Positions 1 through 7,411 of a DNA stretch of 17,672 nt are shown here, piece after piece; position 1 is the first letter of the stretch; each line of letters begins with the position of its first letter. Origin of the DNA: Flavobacteriales bacterium (GTDB lineage: Bacteria > Bacteroidota > Bacteroidia > Flavobacteriales_D > Parvicellaceae). The stretch lies in contig WFNC01000582.1 of assembly GCA_015488785.1 (NCBI GenBank), positions 1 to 17,672 on the forward strand, in the 5' to 3' direction. The translations under genes and the position numbers were made by a program. Under the pieces are notes generated by a model. It made no database searches. It had not been told where the DNA came from and saw nothing but the letters and a program-made list of their open reading frames with translations.

Positions 1-65
1 ATTATAATACTGAAGTTTTTCATTTAAGTCTTATAGAATATGATTATCTACTAAATCAAAGTTAA
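1..65 (+). CDS. Possible C-terminal end of a gene cut by the window start
   Basis: The frame that starts at base 3 is open from the window edge to a TAA at 63-65. It gives about 20 residues with a coding-like mix (ends ...EYDYLLNQS). The stretch is too short to identify and could be chance. The same frame reopens directly after the stop and runs 41 codons to a TAA at 189-191, ending in an amphipathic, charged stretch (IRDKAQNNQLSKAIQRG), which could be the rest of a decayed gene. Confidence is low because the upstream sequence is missing. Confidence 0.22.
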   Translation, partial: YNTEVFHLSLIEYDYLLNQS

Positions 66-193
66 CTGATTTTATTTGAATTATATATATTATTAAAGGC
101 TATATTTACTCAAAACAAACTACAATTAATACGCGATAAAGCTCAAAATAACCAGCTAAGTAAGGCAATACAGAGAGGGATGATAATTTAAAT

Positions 194-301
194 TTATTCT
201 ATCTCTGTAATAGTAACTTGACCTAGTGATTCTGGCGATATTTCATTAGAATAACGATTGCAATGGCTTACAATATTAGGGAAGGCTAACTTCACAGCTA
301 A
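194..301 (-). pseudogene. Short coding-like remnant downstream of the DUF1573 gene
   Basis: On the minus strand a 35-residue frame is closed upstream by TAA (302-304) and ends at TAA (194-196). Its composition looks like real protein, with Cys, His, Pro and a Glu-rich end (ISPESLGQVTITEIE). It has no ATG, only a GTG at 293-295, and no ribosome binding site. It starts just past the terminator at 316-346. The likely reading is the C-terminal scrap of a lost gene. I do not recognise the family. A second coding-like frame on the plus strand stops at 191, so the two scraps converge within 2 bases. Apart from these scraps I see nothing else in the first 310 bases. Confidence 0.25.
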
Positions 302-312
302 TTAATTTACAT

Positions 313-346
313 AAAAAAAGCCATTACTAAAAAAGTAATGGCTTTT
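313..346 (-). terminator. Rho-independent terminator of the DUF1573 gene
   Basis: A perfect 12-bp inverted repeat (316-327 with 335-346; core GCCATTAC/GTAATGGC) has a 7-base loop. On the minus strand it is followed by a run of seven T (313-319 read in reverse, partly overlapping the stem). It lies 25 bases after the stop of the DUF1573 gene. On the plus strand the hairpin is followed by only four T and then A, so the minus-strand reading is preferred. Confidence 0.85.
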
Positions 347-370
347 AAAAAATTTAATTGACTTCGGGGT

Positions 371-826
371 TTAGTGTTTAACTGGTCCTGAAGCTGGTTT
401 GATTGGTGTAGCTGCATTGTCTGGAGCTAACACTTGACCTTTAATTCTAATGATTTTTGTTGGAGAGTTTACTGCATTTGACTGTATTGTTACAGATTTG
501 TTAATTGCTCCAATTCTTTTTGTATCATACTTAACTTTGATTACTCCTGTTGCTCCTGGAGCAATTGGTTCTCTTGGCCAAGTTGGTACTGTACAACCAC
601 AAGATCCTCTAGAGTTAGAGATTAATAATGGTTCTGTTCCTGTGTTTTTGAAAACAAATTCACATTCTCCGTTAGCGTGTTGCTTGATTTTACCGTAATC
701 GTGTGTTTCTTTTTCAAATGTAATTTCTGCTCCTCCTACAACTGCTGGAGTTGCTGTTTGTGCCTTTACTGTAAATAATACAGCTGCTAAAAATAGCATT
801 CCTAATGATAATAAAGCCTTTTTCAT
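371..826 (-). CDS. Secreted DUF1573 domain protein
   Basis: This 151-residue protein has a signal peptide: MKK, a hydrophobic run to about residue 20, then AQ at 22-23. An Ig-like DUF1573 domain covers residues 35-135. It starts with the family's F-D-Y-G-type opening (HDYGKI, 42-47), and the GSCGCTVP motif at 74-81 carries the conserved Cys-Gly-Cys. A low-complexity tail rich in Ala and Pro follows (136-151). DUF1573 proteins are common in Bacteroidota, are predicted to be periplasmic or surface exposed, and have no assigned reaction. The gene stands alone, with its own promoter match (859-866) and terminator. The family call is firm and the role is unknown. Confidence 0.9.
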   Translation of the reverse strand: MKKALLSLGMLFLAAVLFTVKAQTATPAVVGGAEITFEKETHDYGKIKQHANGECEFVFKNTGTEPLLISNSRGSCGCTVPTWPREPIAPGATGVIKVKYDTKRIGAINKSVTIQSNAVNSPTKIIRIKGQVLAPDNAATPIKPASGPVKH

Positions 827-858
827 AATGTTTTAATGTTTTTGGTTTGTACTGTTTA

Positions 859-866
859 CAAATATA
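859..866 (-). promoter_or_regulatory. Promoter -7 box of the DUF1573 gene
   Basis: Read on the minus strand this is TATATTTG, a full match to the Bacteroidota -7 consensus TAnnTTTG, 32 bases before the ATG at 826. I see no clean TTG -33 box at the usual 17-23 bases upstream, only a T run. The implied leader is short and A-rich without a Shine-Dalgarno sequence, which is usual in this phylum. Confidence 0.55.
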
Positions 867-974
867 TAAATGTTTTTCGAAGTAAAAAAGCCTTTAACAA
901 TTCATTAACAGCAATTGTGATAAATTAATAATTATTTTGTTTCAATTTCTTTAAGGCAATTTATATGCCATGTT

Positions 975-1751
975 TTACTTTCCTTGGTAAACTGGTTTTC
1001 TTTTTTCGAAAAAAGCGGTTAGGCTTTCTTTGTGATCAGCTGTTTTTGCTGCTATTGCTTGCAAGTCTTTTTCTAAGTTTAGTTGTTCGGCTAAACTATT
1101 GGTAAAGCTTTCGTTTAGTGCTTTTTTTGTTAATGCTAATCCTACTGTTGGTCTTGTTGCTAATTTTGCGGCAAATTCGAAGGCTTTGTTCTCAAGGTCT
1201 TCATCGGCTACTACTTTGTATATCATTCCTAAATCTACGGCTTCTTGTGCTGTTACTTTGTTCCCTAAGAACATCATTGCGGTTGCTCTTTGCATTCCGA
1301 CTAGTCTTGGTAGGGTAAATGTTCCTCCACTGTCTGGTACTAGACCTATGTTGCTAAAGGATTGTATAAAAGTTGACGATTCTGATGCGAAGGTAATGTC
1401 ACAAATTAGAGCTAGATTAGCTCCTGCTCCTGCAGCGATTCCGTTTACTGCTCCTATTACTGGTTTTTCTAATGCTCTGATGAGTGTTACAATTGGATTG
1501 TAGGTGTGATCGACTATTTCTTCTATTGATGGACCTCCTTTTCTTGTTGCTTCTTCGAGGTCTTGTCCTGCGCAAAACCCTCTCCCACTTCCTGTAAAAA
1601 CGACAGCTCTTATGCTTGGTTCTTTGCATTTATTTAATGCCGAAATGACATCGTCTGCCATTTCGAAATTGAAGCTATTGAGCACTTTTTGTCGATTTAA
1701 AGTGATTACTGCTACGTTTTCTTTTATTTCAAATTTTATGTTTTCGTACAT
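975..1751 (-). CDS. Enoyl-CoA hydratase/isomerase, PaaG-like
   Basis: This 258-residue protein has the normal length for a crotonase-family enzyme. The oxyanion-hole segments are visible: FCAGQDLE at 59-66 and AAGAGANLA at 106-114. The segment GLVPDSGGT (136-144) has Asp140 where hydratases carry a catalytic Glu. The GQDL and VPDSGGT pattern is that of PaaG, which in phenylacetate breakdown isomerises the ring-epoxide CoA to the oxepin CoA and also shifts double bonds of enoyl-CoAs. No other paa gene is in the window, so the role could instead be a general enoyl-CoA isomerase in fatty-acid oxidation. It is a cytoplasmic enzyme. It starts at the ATG at 1751, and no clear promoter is seen in the 148 bases before it. 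Family firm, substrate inferred. Confidence 0.88.
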   Translation of the reverse strand: MYENIKFEIKENVAVITLNRQKVLNSFNFEMADDVISALNKCKEPSIRAVVFTGSGRGFCAGQDLEEATRKGGPSIEEIVDHTYNPIVTLIRALEKPVIGAVNGIAAGAGANLALICDITFASESSTFIQSFSNIGLVPDSGGTFTLPRLVGMQRATAMMFLGNKVTAQEAVDLGMIYKVVADEDLENKAFEFAAKLATRPTVGLALTKKALNESFTNSLAEQLNLEKDLQAIAAKTADHKESLTAFFEKRKPVYQGK

Positions 1752-1829
1752 TATATATGTGTTTGTTTTTTTGTTTTCTGTGAGGGGTAGTAGCTTTGTT
1801 TGAGCTCTTTTTTGTTTTTTTTCCTTTTG

Positions 1830-1884
1830 AAAAACAAAAAAAGCGAGTGCGGATGACCCGACCCCGATTTTTTTGAGGGGGCAC
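1830..1884 (-). terminator. Probable terminator after the sensor-phosphatase gene
   Basis: This is a GC-rich island in AT-rich surroundings, 16 bases past the stop of the sensor gene. On the minus strand, GTGC (1884-1881) pairs with GCAC (1850-1847). Nested inside, CCCC and GGGG (1877-1880 with 1862-1865) close an A-rich loop, leaving an 11-base bulge. After a short spacer comes TTTTTTTGTTTTT (1842-1830 in reverse). A terminator for the cluster is the simplest reading. The bulged stem and the tandem GACCC-GACCCC could also mark a dispersed extragenic repeat. Confidence 0.5.
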
Positions 1885-1899
1885 AGCCAAATTATTATT

Positions 1900-4800
1900 C
1901 TAAATTTTTACTCCTATTACTAATACGTCGTCCATTTGAGGTTCGTTTCTTTTCCATGTTTCGAAGAAAACATCTATTTCATTTCCTTGCTGTTCGAATG
2001 GCATTAGGCTTACTTGGTCTAGTAATTCGTTTAATACTGCTATTTTCATTTTACGTCCTCTACTGCCTCCAAATTGATCGGGATATCCGTCGCTGAACAT
2101 ATAAAGGGTATCGTTTTCTTCTAATTGGAATGTTTTTGCCTCGAAGACTTTGGGTACGTGTGAAATACCTCCGACTGAAAATCGACTTCCTTTTAAAATG
2201 TTTCGAACTCCATCTCGATAGATGTAAATAGGTCTCATGGCTCCTGCGTAGGAGAGTATATTGGTTCTAGAATCGAAAACGCAAACGCCTAAATCCATTC
2301 CATCTTTATTGGATTCGTAATCGTCTTTTTGCTTTAATACGTTGACTAAGCCTTTGTCTATTTCGTCTAAAATAACGCCTGGGTCTCTCAGGTTTTTTAC
2401 GGTACAGGTCTCCCTTAGTAAGATACGTCCTATCATACTCATAAATCCTCCTGGTACTCCGTGTCCTGTACAATCGGCAAAGACGATGATTTTTTTTCCG
2501 AAGTATTCTGCTATCCAATAAAAATCGCCACTTACGATATCTCTGGGTTTGAAAATGATAAAGTTTTGCGGAAATAACTCGTTGACTAATTCTTCTTCTG
2601 GTAATATTGCGGATTGTATTCTTTGAGCATAGTTGATACTATCGGTTAGATCTTTATTGATCTCTTCCATTTTTTCTTTTTGCTCTACTAATTCTGATGT
2701 TCTTAAATCTAATTGTGTTGATAAATCTTTTAAATAATTAAGGTGCTTTTGTTCTCTATATTTCATACTCGCTCCCATTATCAGTCCTGCAAGAATAAAT
2801 AGAAGCGGATAAAACCACCATTTTTTGTAAAAAGGTGTTCGTATTTTGAAATGAATAGCAACTTGGTTTCCTTCTACTCCATCGGCATTGTAAGATTTGA
2901 CTTTAAATGTATAATCACCTTCTCGTACTTTGGTGTATTTCATCTTGTTTTCTGCTGATAATTTAGACCAGCTGTTGTCGTAGCCTTCGAGGATGTAACT
3001 ATAAAGTAATCCTTCTGTGTTTTTTAGACTGATGCCTTTAAATATAAATTCAAAATTATGTTCTCCCGATGGTAGGTTTATTTCTTCTGATAATGGCACC
3101 TGTTCGTCATTGATTATAACTTGAGTTAACGTTGTTATTGGTGGGGTTATATTTTTAATTGCTTCTTTGGAATTGTATTTTATAACTCCATTTTGCGTTC
3201 CAAACCATACTTCATTGTTGACTTGATCGATTGAAGATTTACAAAAACGAGCGTCGAGTCCGTAAGAATATCCCAGTTTTTCGACTTTCATTGTATTTAA
3301 GTCTATACTACTAATGCCGCTTTCGTGACTAATCCAAATTTTATTTTTATCGTCTAGTACTATTCCATAGCATCGATTATTGAACAAGCCTTCTTCTACT
3401 CCAAAGTGCAATATTGACGTATCGGTAAAACAAAAAACACCTTCTTCTGAACTCACCCAAACGTTGTTTTTTTTGTCTTCAAAGATTTTAGTTACATTGA
3501 CCAATAGATATTCTTCGTCATTGGCACCTTGATACGATTTTTTAATGATTTTACCATCTTCTATTATATTTAAAAAAGCGCTACTGGTTCCTATATAAAC
3601 TTTCCCTTGATTAATATAGAGACTCTTGATTTCGTTGTGCGCTAATCCATCTCCCATGCTATATCGATTCATTTCCTGGGTCTGAATATTGACTTGATAG
3701 GCTCCATTTGCTGTACCAATCCAAACGTCATTGCCGTCAGTAGCTATTGAGGTTATACTCTTAGACAAAACATCGTCTGATAAAGGAAAATTGGAAAATT
3801 TATTTTGTTCTTTATATTTATAATAAAACCCATGAGATTTTGTTCCTAATATTAATAAAGAGTCTTTTAGTAAGAGGAAACAAGTTATTTCGTCATTTGG
3901 TAAATCATGATCAGCTACAGTATATTCAAACTTTAGTTTGGCATATTGCTTATCATAACAACGGATGACTCCTATTCCTGCTGTCCAAATCTCCGTTTTT
4001 TCGGCAAGTAAATAGGAAACTTTATTGTCTCGTAATTTTTCTCTAAAATAAAATGTGAATAGATTATTTACCTTAGAATAAAGTCCATCTCCTATTGTTC
4101 CAACCCAAAGGACTCCTTCTCTATCGACAAAAGAAACCGAAATTGAGTTGTAGTCACTTAAACCATTATCGCTTTTATAATTTTCTGAAACAAAACAATT
4201 GTTGTTTGTTAATATCGACCTGAATAATCCTTGATCTGTGCTAATCCAAAGTCTTCCTGCGCTGATTGAGATATCATTGATTGCTAAATCTTCTTCTAAG
4301 TTTGAGATTTTAACTTTTGTCGAGACGTATATTTCTTCTTTTTTTTCAACAATGTACATTCCTGAGACTCTTGTTGCTATTAACAGGTTTCCGTTGTCTA
4401 AATTAATCACTTTGACAACCTCATCCTCTATCGAACCAATATTCTGGATTTTGCTTAGTATCTTTCCGTCTTCTGAATCTATAATTTTATAAATTTCTAA
4501 TTGGTCATCTACTCCTATAAAGACTAAATCATTTTCATCGATAAAGATTGACGATATGTTTCTGTTGTCGAACTTTTCGGAAAAAAAAGTAATTTTTTTG
4601 TCAACTTCTCTGACAAAAACTCCAAATGATTGACTTGAAAACCAAATATTGCCTTTAGAATCTTCTTGAATTCCATTAATCATGGAATTAATTCCATCAC
4701 CAGGGTGAATCAATTCGAATTTATTATCGACATATTTAGAAATACCACCTTGTATGTGTCCAAACCAAATATTTCCTTTTGAATCTTTTAAACTAGCGCT

Positions 4801-5037
4801 AATATAATTGTCGGCTAATCCATCTTCTTTTGTTTTGATTCTAAATTTTTCTCCGTCATAAAAACCAACTCCTTCTCCTGTTCCTACAACTAAATATCCA
4901 CTCTCATCTTGATTAATTGTATAAATAAATTTATCGCTTAAGCCTTCTTCATCACTATAAAGTTTAAATTTATATTCCTGAGAATAGGCACTAAATAAAC
5001 CTATCCACAACATTGCAAACGCTAAAACTCCTCTCAT
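1900..5037 (-). CDS. Propeller sensor with Y_Y_Y domain and SpoIIE-type phosphatase output
   Basis: This 1045-residue protein has a signal sequence at 1-19 and then about fourteen two-component-regulator propeller repeats (33-621; for example SKGNIWFG near 86-93 and REGVLWVG at 306-313), enough for two seven-bladed propellers. A Y_Y_Y domain follows (about 655-733), then one membrane segment (739-759), a coiled-coil linker (760-805) and a SpoIIE/PP2C-type Ser/Thr phosphatase (about 810-1045). Metal-binding motifs are intact: SGDFYW 836-841, DCTGHG 855-860, MDLG 914-917, SDGYPDQFGG 982-991 and MDD 1035-1037. It should sense a periplasmic signal and dephosphorylate a cytoplasmic phosphoprotein, perhaps the SiaC-like protein at 12167. 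No histidine kinase or DNA-binding domain is present, unlike hybrid two-component systems with the same sensor. Its ATG touches the TAG of the gene before it, so translational coupling is likely. It is the last gene of the cluster. Domains firm, signal and target inferred. Confidence 0.92.
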   Translation of the reverse strand: MRGVLAFAMLWIGLFSAYSQEYKFKLYSDEEGLSDKFIYTINQDESGYLVVGTGEGVGFYDGEKFRIKTKEDGLADNYISASLKDSKGNIWFGHIQGGISKYVDNKFELIHPGDGINSMINGIQEDSKGNIWFSSQSFGVFVREVDKKITFFSEKFDNRNISSIFIDENDLVFIGVDDQLEIYKIIDSEDGKILSKIQNIGSIEDEVVKVINLDNGNLLIATRVSGMYIVEKKEEIYVSTKVKISNLEEDLAINDISISAGRLWISTDQGLFRSILTNNNCFVSENYKSDNGLSDYNSISVSFVDREGVLWVGTIGDGLYSKVNNLFTFYFREKLRDNKVSYLLAEKTEIWTAGIGVIRCYDKQYAKLKFEYTVADHDLPNDEITCFLLLKDSLLILGTKSHGFYYKYKEQNKFSNFPLSDDVLSKSITSIATDGNDVWIGTANGAYQVNIQTQEMNRYSMGDGLAHNEIKSLYINQGKVYIGTSSAFLNIIEDGKIIKKSYQGANDEEYLLVNVTKIFEDKKNNVWVSSEEGVFCFTDTSILHFGVEEGLFNNRCYGIVLDDKNKIWISHESGISSIDLNTMKVEKLGYSYGLDARFCKSSIDQVNNEVWFGTQNGVIKYNSKEAIKNITPPITTLTQVIINDEQVPLSEEINLPSGEHNFEFIFKGISLKNTEGLLYSYILEGYDNSWSKLSAENKMKYTKVREGDYTFKVKSYNADGVEGNQVAIHFKIRTPFYKKWWFYPLLFILAGLIMGASMKYREQKHLNYLKDLSTQLDLRTSELVEQKEKMEEINKDLTDSINYAQRIQSAILPEEELVNELFPQNFIIFKPRDIVSGDFYWIAEYFGKKIIVFADCTGHGVPGGFMSMIGRILLRETCTVKNLRDPGVILDEIDKGLVNVLKQKDDYESNKDGMDLGVCVFDSRTNILSYAGAMRPIYIYRDGVRNILKGSRFSVGGISHVPKVFEAKTFQLEENDTLYMFSDGYPDQFGGSRGRKMKIAVLNELLDQVSLMPFEQQGNEIDVFFETWKRNEPQMDDVLVIGVKI
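3175..4941 (-). repeat. Fourteen propeller repeats encoded in the sensor gene
   Basis: Residues 33-621 of the sensor hold about fourteen degenerate repeats. Each has a short helix-like entry (often GL followed by a polar residue and N or D), a D-x-x-G or N-x-x-G turn and a W/V-x-G/S strand end. Examples start near residues 33, 73, 116, 161, 206, 252, 292, 340, 380, 428, 465, 513, 550 and 596. They have diverged at DNA level, so the repeat is visible only in the protein. Confidence 0.7.
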
Positions 5038-5991
5038 CTATCTTCTTCCTTTAGGTTTCACTTTTAAATTACCTTTGAATTTAGGCACACCTCCAATTGG
5101 CACGGTATAAAAAGGCATAAATTCTCCGTAGTTATTTTTTATTATAAAAACAACATTGTTATTGTCTAATGAATTTTCTTTTCTTTTTTGAAATTGTATA
5201 TCTAGTGAAGTTCCTTTTTCGGATGGTTTAATAAAATATTCGCTTGTAACGGTTTTGTTATCGCCTGAAACTGTTAATCTTTTTGCCATGGTTGCGACAG
5301 AATACAATTTAATATTCCCATCATTGTCCCAGTCAAAATTTGTTTGTTTAATCGAGATGACTTTATCATCGACGTATGGATAAATATGCGACACTTGTTT
5401 TGGGTCGGCATGTAATCTAAAGGTGTATGAAAATGTAAATGCATTTCCGCCGTCTATCGGTGTGTTTTTAGTTCTAGAAGTACTTAAAAAATAGCGATAG
5501 AGGTTTCCGTCGTTTCCTTCTATTCCTTCTGCTATGATTTTGAAAACATTTCCATAGTAACGAGGAGCATCTTCTCCTTGAGCTGGGTTAAAAGGGCCAA
5601 AGGTGTACCATTTACCATCGTAAGTTGGTTTAATTCCAAATGTTTTAGAAGCGAGTAAGTTTCCGTACTTTCCGCCTTTTTCTTCTCTTTTAGTAATACA
5701 ACCAACTCCTCCATAGACTGAAAATTTTGTTTTCGTATTTGCACTACCAATCAATTCATCATTTTCTCCGTTGACTTCGGGATCGAAAACTCTGATATAA
5801 AATGCTCTTTTATAATCTTTGGGAATCGAGAAGAAAAATGTTTGTTTAAAATCATTGTCTCCATACGAGGCTTTTGCTTTGTTTCCAAAAGTTACTAAAA
5901 AAGGAATATTTTCTTTAGAAGCAGGAACTGGTTGAGCAAAACAAATACTATTTGCTAGACTTAATATTAATACTACAATAAAATTTTTCAT
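5038..5991 (-). CDS. Exported protein of unknown function in the adhesin/sensor cluster
   Basis: This 317-residue protein has a clear signal peptide (MKNF..., hydrophobic to about 18, cleavage near AQ at 19-20). I do not recognise the family. The mature part looks rich in beta strands, with many aromatic and Gly residues. It includes an acidic DWDNDG motif at 220-225 that resembles a calcium-binding loop. A basic tail (KVKPKGRR) ends the protein, and only one Cys (98) remains after the signal peptide. It starts 7 bases after the stop of the PD40/PKD gene, and its TAG is directly followed by the ATG of the propeller sensor. It could be a periplasmic or outer-membrane partner of the sensor or of the PorP-like protein. 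That is inference from position only. Confidence 0.8.
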   Translation of the reverse strand: MKNFIVVLILSLANSICFAQPVPASKENIPFLVTFGNKAKASYGDNDFKQTFFFSIPKDYKRAFYIRVFDPEVNGENDELIGSANTKTKFSVYGGVGCITKREEKGGKYGNLLASKTFGIKPTYDGKWYTFGPFNPAQGEDAPRYYGNVFKIIAEGIEGNDGNLYRYFLSTSRTKNTPIDGGNAFTFSYTFRLHADPKQVSHIYPYVDDKVISIKQTNFDWDNDGNIKLYSVATMAKRLTVSGDNKTVTSEYFIKPSEKGTSLDIQFQKRKENSLDNNNVVFIIKNNYGEFMPFYTVPIGGVPKFKGNLKVKPKGRR

Positions 5992-5998
5992 TCTTATT

Positions 5999-7411
5999 TT
6001 ATTTATATACTATACGCTCAATTCCTATTACTGATTTTGGATCTTTCTTATCCCAAATCACCAATTTAACATTAATTTCTGATTTTTCTTTGAATTTTAA
6101 CACTAATTCTTTTTCAAAGATATAATCACCCTCTACTATCCAGTAGAAATCAGAGTAAGTATTTGTTGTCCATTTTTTATTAATAAACACTCGAACAACA
6201 CCTGGCTCTATGTCTTCTAAGTCGATAACAGGTTTATTCATAGCATCTATAACTATATCATACTCAGATACTTTTTCAAATATAGTGCCAGTATTTTTAT
6301 CTGTAATAGACATCGACACGTGATAAGTTCCAATATCTTTATAACAGTAATCAACATAGGGACCATGTCCTTTATTTCCATCCCCTAAATCCCAAACAAA
6401 TAATAAAGTATCAGTCTCTTTCATTTCTGTTTCTTCCATTTCATAACAGAAATATAACTCTTGTTGATAATAAGATTCTACCGATGGAACTTCATTTTTA
6501 AAATAATAAATTCCATCTGTTTTTTTCTTTCTATTGGATGAAAAATAACCGCTTAAATGATCTTCGTTTTCTACATACCCAAAATCATCATATTTTGAAT
6601 TAATTGGTTCTTCTAGTAGAACTGGTTTTAACCATTTTCCTTCTTCTAGTCTAGTTTTATAAACATCTAAACCTCCAATACCTCCTTTTCTATCGGATGC
6701 AAAAAACAATGTATTTCCTGCAAAGCGAGGAGAGGTTTCCATTTCTTCTGTATTAACATTCACTCCTAAATTCTGAGGAATTCCCCATTTATTATTTTTT
6801 CGCTTACAGAAATATAAATCGGACATTCCTTCGCCTGCTATATTATCAGAACTAAAGACTAAATACTTTCCATTACCACTAACTGTTGGATGAGCTACAT
6901 TAAATCTTTTATCATTGTAAATAAATGGTTTCACAATTTGATTTCCAACACCTTCAGTTTGCTCCAAAATGTATATTCCAAAATTACCTACTCTGTTTTT
7001 TTTTGTTTTTGTTCTAGAATTACTCGAAAAATAGATTTTATTCTCATAAAAACAATTTGAGGTTTCATTAAATATTCCATTGATTGAATCTGACAAAGGA
7101 ATTATTTTAGCTTTAACTTTATTCTCTTCTTTTATTTCTACTTTAAAAAGGTCATAAAAATAACTGCCATCGTCTGTTTGAATTGTTTTTAAAGTATTTC
7201 TCTTTTTGTTTGATGAAAAATAAAGGAAACCGTCTTTTACAAAAGGAGCAAAAGAACTTTCTTCAAAATCGGTTACATTTACTTTTTGAACTGTTATATT
7301 TTGAGCTACGGAAACAGTTGAAATTAACGCAAATAAAATAACGAAAGACAAAATGTTCTTACCTTTTTTAAAAACGAGGTGACGAAGATCTATATTGTTT
7401 AATAAAATCAT
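5999..7411 (-). CDS. PD40 beta-propeller plus PKD domain protein, T9SS-associated
   Basis: This 470-residue protein has an N-terminal hydrophobic segment (20-36, ending VAQ) after a long basic n-region, which fits a signal peptide. About five PD40-like repeats follow, with the mark F-x-S-N/D-(R/K) (near 66-70, 128-132, 186-189, 237-241 and 290-294). A PKD domain sits at about 335-376 (WDLGDG 340-345, GTYHVSMSITD 361-371), and a beta-rich tail of about 95 residues ends the protein. PD40 repeats are typical of periplasmic T9SS parts such as PorE, but the C-terminal OmpA-like peptidoglycan-binding domain of PorE is missing here. The ATG at 7411 overlaps the PorP-like gene by 44 bases. No better ATG lies between there and the signal sequence, so the start is kept but is not certain. 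A scaffold for the secreted adhesin or its PorP partner is a reasonable guess. Confidence 0.85.
   Translation of the reverse strand: MILLNNIDLRHLVFKKGKNILSFVILFALISTVSVAQNITVQKVNVTDFEESSFAPFVKDGFLYFSSNKKRNTLKTIQTDDGSYFYDLFKVEIKEENKVKAKIIPLSDSINGIFNETSNCFYENKIYFSSNSRTKTKKNRVGNFGIYILEQTEGVGNQIVKPFIYNDKRFNVAHPTVSGNGKYLVFSSDNIAGEGMSDLYFCKRKNNKWGIPQNLGVNVNTEEMETSPRFAGNTLFFASDRKGGIGGLDVYKTRLEEGKWLKPVLLEEPINSKYDDFGYVENEDHLSGYFSSNRKKKTDGIYYFKNEVPSVESYYQQELYFCYEMEETEMKETDTLLFVWDLGDGNKGHGPYVDYCYKDIGTYHVSMSITDKNTGTIFEKVSEYDIVIDAMNKPVIDLEDIEPGVVRVFINKKWTTNTYSDFYWIVEGDYIFEKELVLKFKEKSEINVKLVIWDKKDPKSVIGIERIVYK

Noticed and set aside
450..698. Open plus-strand frame opposite the DUF1573 gene
   Set aside because: It is antisense to a gene with a signal peptide, a clear domain, a promoter and a terminator, and its translation shows no domain. 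It is a shadow frame.
1099..1503. Long open plus-strand frame opposite the PaaG-like gene
   Set aside because: Its product has no signal, domain or ribosome binding site. The minus strand carries a full crotonase-family protein.
1810..1842. Inverted repeat of a T run with one G and an A run with one C, just upstream of the PaaG-like gene
   Set aside because: It is almost all A/T pairing with a ten-base loop and a length mismatch. The A run is better read as the T-tract of the minus-strand terminator.
7349..7351. TTG as an alternative start for the PD40/PKD gene to remove the 44-base overlap
   Set aside because: The protein would begin inside the hydrophobic core with no positive residue before it, giving a poor signal peptide.
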